This document shows, piece by piece, positions 1-10,781 of a stretch of DNA of 64,000 nt. Position numbers and translations under genes: made by a program. Source of the stretch: Lepidodermella squamata (taxonomy: Eukaryota; Gastrotricha); the NCBI GenBank assembly GCA_047495785.1, contig JBLDXI010000020.1:1240001-1304000 (forward strand), written 5' to 3'. The notes beneath the pieces were generated by a model. The model saw nothing but the letters and a program-made list of their open reading frames with translations. It made no database searches and was not told the DNA's origin. Position 1 is the first letter of the stretch. Each line of letters opens with the position of its first letter.

Positions 1-2
1 AT

Positions 3-1403
3 ATGATCGAGCGGTTGATTAAGCAGGCGGGCGGGCAGGTGGTTGAATTGCCGGTTTGCAGCCCGCCGGAAGTTCTCGCGAAAATTACGGTGATTTGCAA
101 GCAGGAGATGACGTCATTCAAGTACTTGTTCGCGATTGCGGCTGGAATTCCATGCGTCTCCTACGAATGGGTCAATGCTTGCCTCGATTCGTGCAGTTTG
201 GTCGACAAAACTAACTTCCTCCTCCCCGCTGCTAGGTATTCGAATAATTCAAAAAGTTTATTGAAAAATAATTTTCGTTTTAAATTTAGGGAAAAAGATG
301 GCAAACTCTATTCGCAGCGAAGCCCCTATACGGTGAGATTTTTTTTTTACGATTTTATGGCTCGTTGAATTTTCATGAGATATTTCTTCCATTTCCTTTT
401 ATTATTGATTTTTTTTACGAAATGCTATTTCACACATATTTTTTTCCATATAATCGTGTTTTTAACCAAATGATTAGGAATTGGGGTTAGGTTAGGTTTT
501 GGGGTCGGTTAGGATTCAGGGCTATGGTTAGGGTTAGGATTAGTTGAGTTTCGGGTTATTTACAAAGTTCGGTTTTTGGGCCTTTGCACTTCCCACTTCC
601 CCAATAACCATTTTCATGCGATAAAATTGACCACGTTTTCGGAACCCCATTTTTCTCTTATACAGGGTGTTCGCGTAATAATACTCTTCTAAAAATAGCT
701 TTGCTACTTTTTGCATGCATTTTAGCTTTTTTGTAGCTATTTTTAGCTCGCTCAGAGTATTATCACGCGAACGCCCTGTATAAACCAAAAACTAGTCATC
801 TGGCATTTTTCTAATGTTTCCAGCTCGAAGTATATGAAAAATAATGTGTATGTAGGAAAGATTGCATCCATTTTATTTTTTATTTTAAACTTTTATCATT
901 TAATTTTCTCAATTTTTTTCAGAAAATATTCAGTGGGACCAAAATCTTTGTGGCTGCCCGGTGCAGAGAATTTTACGTGACGTGGCAGGCGTTGATTGAG
1001 GCGGCTGGGGCGTCAGTTTTGCCGGCGGTTGACGGGGCTGGGTCACCGTTTCGACGTCATTATCTGCACGATGGTGAAAACCAGACGGATGCGATTGATC
1101 AAGAAGCTGTTGATAAGGAGGCTGAGGCCCTTATTCCGACTTGCGATTACGTCATTGTGGGTAAGTATCAATTTCGAAATAAATTTTTTCTCGTTAATTT
1201 ATTGCCGTTTTTCAGAACCTGAGGCTTCATGTGCGCCGTCTCAAGCGACTATAAATGCCGCAGTTTCGAGCAGCGTGCCCCTTGTCACGACTAAATGGCT
1301 TCTCAAATGCTTCCTAACCGGAAAAATGGTCGCACCTAGTGAGGACGCGTCGAAATTTACGTGGTGGGGTGTCTTGCAAGCGAGCGCCTCGGCGTCATCG
1401 TGA
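3..1403 (+). CDS. hsr-9: 53BP1/HSR-9-like protein, C-terminal tandem BRCT repeats (5' partial)
   Basis: Exons I read: <3-235, 290-332, 923-1160, 1216-1403 (stop TGA at 1401-1403); phases agree throughout. The first BRCT ends in AAGIPCVSYEWVNACL followed by NFLLPAA, which closely matches the SGIPCVSHVWV...NYLLPAG block of the first BRCT of vertebrate 53BP1. The second BRCT has the KIFVAARC strand, CDYVIV, and VPLVTTKWLLKCFLTG with the conserved Trp near the end. In the 53BP1/HSR-9/Crb2 family this tandem BRCT is the C-terminal chromatin and phosphopeptide-binding module of a DNA-damage-response adaptor. The gene must continue to the left: the first in-frame ATG at 3 falls inside the first BRCT and is not a credible start. 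Intron 2 (333-922) is unusually long here and holds a MITE and TTAGGG-like repeats. Family assignment is by remembered motif similarity; the orthologue name is an inference. Confidence 0.75.
484..544 (+). repeat. degenerate TTAGGG/GGTTAG-like repeats
   Basis: A G/T-rich stretch with imperfect units GGGTTAGG, GGTTAGGTT, GGTCGGTTAGG, GGTTAGGGTTAGG inside intron 2 of the BRCT gene. It resembles an interstitial telomere-like repeat, but the units are irregular and few. A second, cleaner copy on the opposite strand lies at 6912-6936. Confidence 0.5.
658..783. mobile_element. 126-bp MITE-like element with 30-bp terminal inverted repeats
   Basis: Left end 658-687 (TTATACAGGGTGTTCGCG...) and right end 754-783 (...CGCGAACGCCCTGTATAA) are inverted copies with about two mismatches in 30 bases. 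A second inner inverted pair (CTAAAAATAGCT near 690-701, AGCTATTTTTAG near 735-746) lets the whole element fold into a hairpin. TATA sits at both borders, fitting a TA target as used by Tc1/mariner-type elements. There is no coding capacity. It lies inside intron 2 of the BRCT gene. Confidence 0.8.
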
Positions 1404-2520
1404 ACCTTTGAACCAAGTCCAAGTTGCAAATTATTTCTTAAGATAACAAACAATGTTTTCGACTGATTCGATCGAAATCTCGGTGTTTTTTCTCTCAATT
1501 TTCTATGAAGAACGCACGCACGCATTTGTTTGGCTCAAAACAGAATAATAATTGGCTCAAATCTTGCATATTGGACGAAATTCTTGCCTTCCTTTTACCG
1601 GTCTTCACTTCTATTTGATTTTGTAATACTTGTTGCTGATCGCTGTTGCGCTGTTGTAATTAAAGATCTAATAAAATCCAGTCATTAATAACTCTTGTAG
1701 GAAAATAAAAACATATATTGAAAAGGGTTCTTGAACATTTCTTGAACGACACAGGTAAAAACCGGAAAAAACAGTGTAATCCGTGTTCCAATCGCTTGAG
1801 ATAGTGAAAATGTCACGATTCTCATAATCGAAGAAAAACAACTGTTTATTCACATTTGTATTCGGTCAATCAAAGTGTTTCGAATTTCGACGTCTTCAAA
1901 ACTACGAAATCAGCACTCTTCAATTCTAGACCTACCGTACATTGAGGTGACGCTGGCATATCAATAATCGAAGGTGGAAAGGTAAAGACCGATGAATGGG
2001 GTGCCGTTGGATAGCCTGATAGACTCGGTTTCGGAAAAGGGCATGTGATTTCAATTTATTTGAGGTGGATTCGGTAGAGCAGCCGCGGAAGTTCTACCGT
2101 AAATACACAATTTTACCATTACTTTACCTATGATTACATGTCCCTAAATATGTTTTATTGTACACATCCAGACTGTCCATTTCTTGGGCTTTCCAACGGT
2201 GCCCCACTCACCTTACCACCTTCGAATTTGTGGTATTAGTCACAAGGCAAAAAGGGGCACTAGGAACTGAGGAAAAAATTGACCTTTTTATAGGAAGCCC
2301 TTGGCAATTTCCGGCCAGTCCGAATTTTCCAAAATAAGCTCATTGGAAAGTCGGTCGATAAGTTTTCCAAACCGAATATTGTTCAAGCATTCATTCACTA
2401 GATTTGGACCTTTCCAGAATTGTATGGAACGCAGAAACTCAGTGGGTTAAAATTGCATTATATTTATTCAAAACTCGAGAAAACACTAAATTTATCATCC
2501 ATATCGAGTGCTATATCATT
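1404..2520. other. intergenic region between convergent genes
   Basis: Convergent 3' flanks of the BRCT gene (+) and the glutamate receptor gene (-). An AATAAA-type signal lies near 1670 (AATAAAATCC). The only structure seen is the imperfect inverted repeat at 1969-2224. The ORFs overlapping 2404-2850 on the + strand are shadows of the receptor's last exon. Confidence 0.6.
1969..2224. repeat. imperfect inverted repeat
   Basis: Left arm 1969-2015 (CGAAGGTGGAAAGGT...GGGGTGCCGTTGGATAGCC) is matched in reverse complement by 2188-2224 (GGCTTTCCAACGGTGCCCC...ACCTTACCACCTTCG). The left arm has about nine extra bases. This could be a decayed foldback or MITE; no target duplication is recognisable. 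Confidence 0.5.
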
Positions 2521-5500
2521 TCAGACGTTGGTGAGGTCATTTTCGCGGTACTCATACCAGCGCTGTTGTTCCAGCACCGGCTCGTCCTCGGCGATGGGCC
2601 CTACCGCCAGCTGTTGCAGGTAGGCAGCCGAAGCCGGGTGCGTAGTCGGCCGCGTCAGCATGTCGTACAACGACACGGGCTGTTGCGGCTGCTCGAAAAC
2701 AAACCGGCCGTGCAGTTGCGGCCGCAGCTGCAGCGTCTCAGGCATGCGGTAGAAATTAGCCGGCACGAGGGCGTTGCTAGGCGACCGCAACGCCACAATC
2801 TCACGCACCTGGCTCTCCTCCTCGGTGGTCGACGTCGGCGAGGATGACCCATTGACAGCCTTCAACCTCGCCCTGCGTTGCCGCATCATAGGAACAATCT
2901 CATTTTGCCGAGATGAACACGTCGATAGCGAAGATGACGTCTCACTCGTACACATTTGAGGCGGCGCATGCATCACTGGCGCCACGCTATGGACCTGCGG
3001 TGGCAAGGTCAAACTCCTCGGGACTAAAATTTGGCGATGACTTCCATGCAACTGGCGTCGCATTTGATTCAACTCGTTCGGGTCGCAATATTTCCTTAAA
3101 CAAGCAGCTGCGACGTAGCGGCGCCTTGGGTCGTGCGGGGAAATCGCATCCAACCGGCTTAGCAACATACTCGCTGAAAAATTCGGCATTTCGACCCAGG
3201 GCAAGACGCGGGCTAATAAATCCAGCGAATGTAGCGGCCGGATTGTTTTGTTCGCCGATCCGAGGATGCAACCGGACAGCAGCTCCCGAGCCGCGACTGG
3301 GAAGTCGACCTTCGTTCGCCGGGATAGCCCCATTGCCGCGATTGCGAATTCGATGAATGAGAAGAAAATTCCGAGCACGAGACCGCCAACTAGAATGAAA
3401 AATACGCCGGTTACGTTGTTAAGCTTCAGCGCGCCGTTGACGTCGGATTGCTTCGAGGTTTCCTGTGGGCATTCACCTTTGTCGTACCACCACTTTGTAA
3501 CGAGTTGCTGCACGACACCGATCTCTTTTAGATACAAAACTGCATAGTTTAGTTCTGAAATAAAAAATTAGTAAATCTTGAAAATAATCGAAAATTTCAG
3601 TCGTAGTACCAGCATGCCAGGGTGAACCGATCGGAGTCACGAGACCATATCCTTTCGAATCGAGAAGTGGGCCAACTTGCATAGTGTTACAAGGCCGTCT
3701 TTGGTTGTGATACGCATTCATTACGGATTCTTTTAAAAATTCAAAAATTAATTACTGGACAATTTAAAATCATTAAAAATACCCAATAAAAATGCATAGC
3801 GACCTCCGGATAATCGAACTCTTTCTACACCATCCTGTAACAAACAATTGTAAGGAAATAATTTTTTGAAATTTGTAGACACACCTTCACGGTCTTTACG
3901 AAAACACTTGGTTGCGTTTCATTCATAACTTCGAACATTCGCCGGTAAAGTGGATTGACTGAGGTTTGGAAGAAGCCCTTTGTTGATCCTGAATCTAACG
4001 TGCCATATTGGATTTTGTCCTGCCGAACGAGATCTTCAGCTGATTCGATTGGAACTTCAAGCCGTTCGACCGTCAAAAACGCAGTCATGTTAGCTGTGTA
4101 TGACGAAATTAGAATGAGGCAGAAAAAGTACCACACGGTAGCTAACAGACGGCCAGAAAATGACCTAGATTCAAATTTTTAAAATTTTCAATAATTATTA
4201 AAATTTGAAATTACTTGGGAGAAAATTCTCCGCCCAGGCCAAGAAGAGCGCATAAAGCTGACCAGAATGAATTTCGAAACGGCGTGACCATCTCGCCGTT
4301 ATTCAACCGGCAAAGGATCCACATGCAAACGGCGGTTCCACAGTAAGCAAATAGGGTGCACACCCAAATTGCAGAGGAAAGTGGCTCGAGAAACGAAAAA
4401 ACGCCCGGTTGCTGCTTTTCAGGCTTTTTTATCATAATCGAAATTCCGGTGTTCAATATCGGCTTCGTCATTTGCACTACCCGCTCTCGAGTTGAAGTTA
4501 CTGGGAAAAAATTATTCGATCAACCTTAAAAATATTCGATTTTCCAAAAAATTACTGGTTAAAGGTGCGATAGCAACATGGGCCTCGCCGCGAATAAGTT
4601 CGCCAATCATGCCATTCCAGCGCTTTGACTGTGGCTCAGGCGCGCCATACTGGCCGTCCGCAACGTGGCGAAACATGAACTTGATATTCAGTAGCCGGCC
4701 GATTTCGTCCGCTAGATCGACGCAAAACCCTTCGAATTCATCGTCATTGATGACGAAACGCTTGACACCGGGCGACGGCGTTGTCGTTGGGACACGGCCG
4801 CCACTCGTCCGGTTTCGGACAAATAAAAACGGCGGGCTGTCGATGGTGGTAACATTGAGAATAATCGTAGCTGTTTTCTTGCCATCGCCTTTTTTGTCTT
4901 TATTGCTATCAATCCACTCGCCAGTGTCGCGTAGGATGGCGACGGATCGCAAAGGCTGGTCGAGTGCAACTTCCATAAGGCTCAACAGGTGACCGCGTCG
5001 CCGGCCAGCTGCGTCGAATTTCACCCAACCTGTGAGGCCGTCTGCGCCGAAATTGCTAAGGAATGACTGGCCCTCGTTTCGTTTCATTGTGGTTAAAAAT
5101 GAAGGATGGCAGGAGGAAGCGACGAAATTTTCACCACATTTAGGAACACGTTGCATCAGTGGCTATCATGGAAAGTCGAAAATTGATTAAAAAATAGTAG
5201 TAATTTTTAAATTTATTTGGCTCAAGTTTTGAAATGGCAAATTATGATGGATTCAACAAATTTTTAAATTCTTGAAACTTCGAAATTTAGGTTAAGTAGG
5301 GTGGTTAGGTAGATGACTTTTCGCTTACCGGCTCAAGCAATCCTCTTGTTGTTTGATTGTTCGCCAGTGTTTCGATCAGAGTTTTAAGGTAGAAAACCTG
5401 ATCAAACACCAACGCCTCGGCAGTCTGAAAAAATTAAATTTCTGATAAAAATTGCCGCAAATTTAAAAAATGAAATTAACCGAAATTTGAGGTTGATTAT

Positions 5501-8165
5501 CGAAGGATTCCGGGGGTGGGGGCTTATCCGTCGCACTCTCGTAAAAGGGCGGCGACGGCAAAGCGTCGACCTCATTTGTCCGGTACCAGTAGCGCATTAC
5601 AGAGCGATAAAGTGGCGTCGAAGATGATACCATTTGATAACCATAGATTTTTCCGCCACCCTTTTCAAATCCCGCAAGATCCAGCTCACCAATCACCTAA
5701 GGATTAAGACTCAATTTTTTTAAATGGTTTTTAACAAAAAGATTCTTACAGTATTAACGAGGTAGAATTGATAGGGCGCGGCAGCCATACCCAGGTCTTT
5801 GAGCTGATAAAAAAATTGAAAAAAATATTCAATTAAAATCGTCAAATTACCTCCATCAAGAGCATGTCATATTTTTTCTCCGTGGACATGTCCAGGATGA
5901 ATTTATCGACAAACGGCGAATCTTCCGTGGGCAGGTACCGAGCATTGTGGAAGAGAAGAGGTGACTGAAAGCGTAAGTAAAATAAAACCCATCTTTAAGA
6001 TAGAGGTTTAAACAATTTTACATGATTTATTTGGTCGATGCATATCAAATAGACACGAAAGCGATTCGCGACAGATGACCACCTGTCTAGCCGGTCTTTA
6101 ATCGAACGGTACCGCTCTAGGCCTAAAAAAATCGTAAAAAAAAGTATGAAAAAACGTGAAATTTATCCACCAACCTTCTCTGCCGTCTGCAACATACACA
6201 AAAGTAAGCCACTGCTGGCGAATTATGAAAGAAAACATGGGAGTGAGAACATCGGGTCCGACGTAGCGAATGTTGGAATCAGCAGCATATAGAGAAGGAG
6301 GTAACATCGCCGAGGCTTTTGGTGGAGGTGGCACAGCGATTATCTTCGGGGCGGCTGGTGTTGAAAGCGTCATCATCGACGTCACAGTGCTCGCCAGGGT
6401 CCGCAGCGAGTCGCCCAGGCTGACCGTGACCGAGGCCGCTTTAGGCGAAGGTGTCGTAATGCCAGATTTTGTCAGACCAGCCAAGGTTGTTGTTGGCTTT
6501 GGAGCGATCGGGGTCGGCGGTGCCAGCAATGTAGGCAGGCTCGAGGCGGTGAAAATAGGCAGTGATAGCTCTTTTGCGATTGTGCTGACTAGAGGGTGCG
6601 GCGCCACTGTTAACAATGCGACTAGACCTTTCAAATCGACCCCAGAACCAACGCCACACATTTTCGCGCAAACTTGAATAAAGTAGAATAACAGTGAATA
6701 AAACTGAAATCAAAGCTTTTAATTAAAGAAAAATGTAAGTAACATTTAACTTGGAAACTAAATTTAAACTTGGGATCCCGATGTTCGTACATATTTATGT
6801 ACACGTTTTCGACTATTCGTACATAATTTTAGAAATATGTACAGCTTTTCGACTATTCGTACATAATCATGTACAACTATTTGGCTATTTGTACATATTC
6901 TCAAACCCAATCCTAACCCTAACCCTAACCCTAACCTGAATTAAAATTCAGTTCAAAGCCGAAAATATGTACGAATAGCCAAATAGTTGTACATAATTAT
7001 GTACGAATCGTACGAATAATCGAAAAGCTGTACATATTTCTGAAATTATGTACGAATAGTCGAAAAGCTGTACATAAATATGTACGAACATCCACTTCGT
7101 TAAACTTGGCACCAAACTCGGAAAGTCTCTTCGAATAATTTTACAGAATGATGAAAGGTTTATAATGCGAAGGGAAAAATGAACAGAACTTTCGGGAGAC
7201 AGAAATTTCCCGAAAAAGGGCCGCAATTTTTTTACCCAAAAAGGGCCGAAAATATCAAATGAGTATTACTAAATCAAGTGAAAACTAAGGTAAGATTTGT
7301 AAAATATATTCGAAAATTGCAAAAATTATTCTGTGCAATTTCGCGCCTAAATTTTGTTAAACAGTGGAAATTTAGGGTTCCAACACTAAATTTGAGGCTC
7401 ATGAGCTATATTTCCTCAAATTATGGGTTTTCGAATTTTTATAGCGCTTGGGTTCCCTAACTTTGAGTTTGGATGGTCAAAACTAGTTAGGAAAGAGTGA
7501 TATGAGCGGTCAGTTTACATGTAATACTTTGATCTGCGGAGTAATATCGATTTCTGTTATCGATTTTACAAACCAGTGATTTTTCTGATATCAGAGGAGT
7601 AAAGTCTAGGAAGCCAACAAAAAAACCTGTCCTGGTGGTACCAGGTGGCTAAAAAATAAAATCCTAGGATAGATGCATCATCATCGTACAAGAAAGGAAA
7701 AATCGACATCGCAAAATATCGGACAAATTTAGCACTAAAATGTTAAATTTAGTGATTGAACCTCAATTCTAGCAACGAGAATATTTAGAACCAAAAAATT
7801 AGTAGAGAGATTTACGTTCATCAGCCTCATGGTACATGGCGCTATCTGCCGGTGTATTTTGCGTTGCACTGGCATTTATATAGAACGGCACCAACTCCAC
7901 GGATCCTCCCAGGTTGTTAACAAATGACAAGGCGAGTGCGAACATAGTTTGAGCCTGCGCGTGGTCCGGATGCCTGAGAACACCTGAGCAAATTCGGCGG
8001 TATTCATAATTTTCCAATTGAAGCTCTAAAAACCGAGTTCAACCTACCAACTCTGTAGATCTTTTTCGCCTCTTGAGCTGTTACGTGGGCTAAAATTATC
8101 GTAGCGAAGAAAAATCGTAGAATGAGCAGGTTTTTCCCGCAACTTCTGGACCTCTTTTCCCACAT
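2521..8165 (-). CDS. AMPA-class ionotropic glutamate receptor (GLR-1/GLR-2-like)
   Basis: Exons on the minus strand: 8165-8048, 8025-7816, 6672-6175, 6122-6022, 5964-5851, 5803-5750, 5696-5481, 5424-5329, 5162-4556, 4500-4215, 4164-3885, 3834-3783, 3729-3610, 3554-2521. Phases agree and give 1261 aa, longer than the usual ~900. ATG 8165 starts a signal peptide (hydrophobic [16 protein letters not shown]). Then come an amino-terminal domain, ligand-binding half S1, M1 (about 702-730), pore loop (748-767), M3 with [15 protein letters not shown]2, M4 (LTGVF-type block [15 protein letters not shown]) and a ~270-aa cytoplasmic tail. Glutamate contacts typical of AMPA/kainate receptors are present: Arg in APLTITSTRER, Ser/Thr in DSGSTK, Glu in [17 protein letters not shown] before M4 is AMPA-like. 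The protein should form a glutamate-gated cation channel at synapses. Oddities: a Pro/Ala/Thr-rich insert of ~85 aa in the amino-terminal domain, and a Gly-rich pore loop without QQG. Confidence 0.93.
6781..7091. repeat. long inverted repeat with telomere-like loop (intron 2 of glutamate receptor)
   Basis: Left arm 6781-6901 and right arm 6961-7091 are near-perfect reverse complements, from ATGTTCGTACATATTTATGT at the outer left edge to its complement at 7091. The arms are built from diverged direct units of about 40-50 bp containing GTACAGCTTTTCGACTATTC and GTACATAAT. The ~60-bp loop contains four CCCTAA units. No protein-coding capacity. The transcript of this intron could fold into a long hairpin. 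Confidence 0.85.
6912..6936 (+). repeat. (CCCTAA)n telomere-like tract
   Basis: CCTAACCCTAACCCTAACC and onward, about four uninterrupted units, lie in the loop of the 6781-7091 inverted repeat. Most chromadorean nematodes use TTAGGC at telomeres, so a TTAGGG tract is more likely part of the repeat element than a chromosome end. Confidence 0.85.
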
Positions 8166-10781
8166 TATTGCTGCGTGATGCTGGCGTTTTGAAACAGCCA
8201 ATCGTTGCTATAAATTCACGACATCAACCCATGTTGTCGTTTGAAATATAAGGTGTCAATAACCAGGGTTATTCGAGGTCATCATTCTAGGGCAGAAATT
8301 ATCGCTGTCTTATATATGAATACACAAGTGTGTATATGGTGAAGGAAAGTGCACTAATCAAGATGAAATTAAGGCGGCTTTGGTCAAAAGATGATATGCG
8401 GCAATAAAATAATGCAAATTTGATAATCAAGAAAAAAGTGCGAAGACCGCGGGTCGCACGAATATATGCGGCGTCGAAAAAGCCAACAACAGCATCAGGC
8501 GCCGCGCTACGTAGGCGTTCGTCATGGCTCTAATATCGACAAATGTTTTTGTTTCATGCGAAGAGACATAATGGAGTAGTAGTAGTAGTGGTAGTGGATC
8601 AGGGACAAGCTTGCTCGGCCACTTACAACCGCGGCGCATCATGTAAGCCGAGACAACAATGCAGATGAACAAGTTGTTGTAGCCGGCGAATAATGTTTCA
8701 TACACACTAATACTGGCAGAAGAATTCTGGCGCCGGAAAGCGGATATAGCGCGGCGATAGAGACAAGGCGAGGCGCTTAATGCAATTCTCACCGGCAAAC
8801 AGTAGTCGCAAATTCGATTTGAAATGCGTGTTCCGCTGCTGGCTTCCCGCCCATCATCATCATCATCATTTGTATCGCTAATAATGCGCTTAGAATCCTA
8901 CACCGCGCGCGACCGCGGCCAAGCGCGCGCTTGTCAGCCGCGGGTATAAATAATCTACCCGCCACAAGAAAGACCCGCCTGATGTTAAATAATACGGCTC
9001 GGCCCATCAGCTACAGCGAAATTAAAATAATGTTTCATGTTTTGTTGTTGTTGTCGCCGTTTTCATAATTGATATAGCTGTAAGCGAGACTCGAGAAATA
9101 AACAAAATATCTCTTAGCGCAACGAAATTTCCAAAAAAAAGAAAAACCAGTGAGCCGTGTCTTTTTCGAATAATTTTACTTGATCATGATAGTGCGTTGT
9201 TCTCAAGGTCATAGTGATAAGACAAAAAAATCAGGCAAATTAATTATTCACAATTTGGTTCCGCTAAAAGTATGGCCCTCATTTACCCTCGAAAATTCGG
9301 CCAATATTCGAAAAAGAGCGTAATGGGATTTCTTTTTAATGGTGTTGTTTTGTTTTCCGTAAAAATCTCGCACTTTGTTTACGAAGCGATACAAATCAGG
9401 GAAATCCCTAGGGCGCAATTCCCTGACACTTTCCACCCTGAGTCTTCTGATTATAACGCACTGGATCGTGAAAACACCGAATTTACGCTAGAAAAGACAA
9501 AAATCCATCATTCCAAGCCGTTCAACTACAATTATTTATTTTTTCTTTTCGACATGCATAAATGCGCCTTCCGATCATCATCATCATCGTATCATTTAAT
9601 GAACTAGCATGACACTGGTAACATATGCCGCGAGACAAACCTGCACTTCATCGCTTTGTACTGATTTTTTTTGCGACAGGTATATAAACTCTATAATAAT
9701 ATATTTTGTTTTATAATAAAATCATTCAATAATAATATATTGTAAAAGCGCACATTTTTTTACAGTAATTTCTTGGTGAATTTCTCTAGTTTTTTTTCGC
9801 GGAAGAAAGAGACAGAATAGAGAGTCAAAGGTGGGAATATAGAAGCTTGATAACTTATAAGATCCAACTTGAAATCAATCAATAATCGATAACACCAGCA
9901 CACATTGCATGCGTTTTAAAAGCTCGACAAATCAACGTGTTATTTAGTTTTTTTTATACAAATTATAATAAACTTGCTTTGTCAATCAAGCAACTTTTGT
10001 ATAGAATTTCATCAACGGACATCATTTTCTTCAAAAGCGGCTGGGTCCAGCGATTTTGATTTTTGAGACAAGACGACAAAAACGACGAATATGTTAACGG
10101 CGGCCTTGGATAAAATTGAACAGAACGGCCAGATCGTTGTTTAAGGTATAAAAAAACGGCGATTTATCTTCATCTTTTTTAACACACCGCAAATAAAACT
10201 AAAGGCGCGGAGATAGAACAGACGTCAAGTCCCAGGTATTATAAAGATCAAAAATTCATCATTTATAATATAGTACATACAATTTGTGGGGTCGTATCAA
10301 ATAATTTACATTAAAACGCGTTAATGAAAAGAAAAAAGGAGCAAGAAATCAACATTGGCAAAAAGATGATCATGAAGTAGTAAGGCTACAACGACACGAT
10401 GCTGCACGGCTGATGACATTGAATATTAAAGGGCAGAAAACGATGATTGGGTTGTAAAAACCAAGAAGCCATCTACTGCTGCTGTGGAAACAATTTTAGT
10501 AGCGGAACTTGCTTTGAGCCGAAAAATTATATATAGATTAACCATCATCATCATATCTCATTGCCATTGTACTGCGGCGTAAAACAACTGTGTCATTTCA
10601 TGTTTGGGGTTTTTGCATCATCGTGACTGAAAGATTTTTGCACCAAAAGCTGCTCTCTACACAAGTTTTAATCCATTATTTGTATCACGTGACCGTCCGG
10701 CGTTCATGACTCACTGAAATAATAATTTTGTTATGAGTGAGGCGAAAAAAATGTGATTTGGGTTTTTTCGGGGGTTTTCAT
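8166..10781. other. intergenic region upstream of the receptor and downstream of the acidic-protein gene
   Basis: Contains the 5' flank of the glutamate receptor and the 3' flank of the next minus-strand gene. A (CAT)6 microsatellite sits at 8852-8869, and a TATAAATA box lies near 8945 on the + strand with no downstream gene that I recognise. The minus ORFs at 8427-8798 and 8789-9007 have low-complexity translations and no splice context. I see no RNA gene. Confidence 0.55.
8852..8869 (+). repeat. (CAT)6 microsatellite
   Basis: Six consecutive CAT triplets in non-coding DNA. Confidence 0.9.

Noticed and set aside
6912-6936. True telomere or chromosome end
   Set aside because: Only about four CCCTAA units, enclosed in an inverted repeat inside an intron with genes on both sides.
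8427-9007. Two minus-strand ORFs (123 and 72 aa)
   Set aside because: Low-complexity translation (runs of Leu and Met from CAT/TAG repeats), no motif and no splice context.
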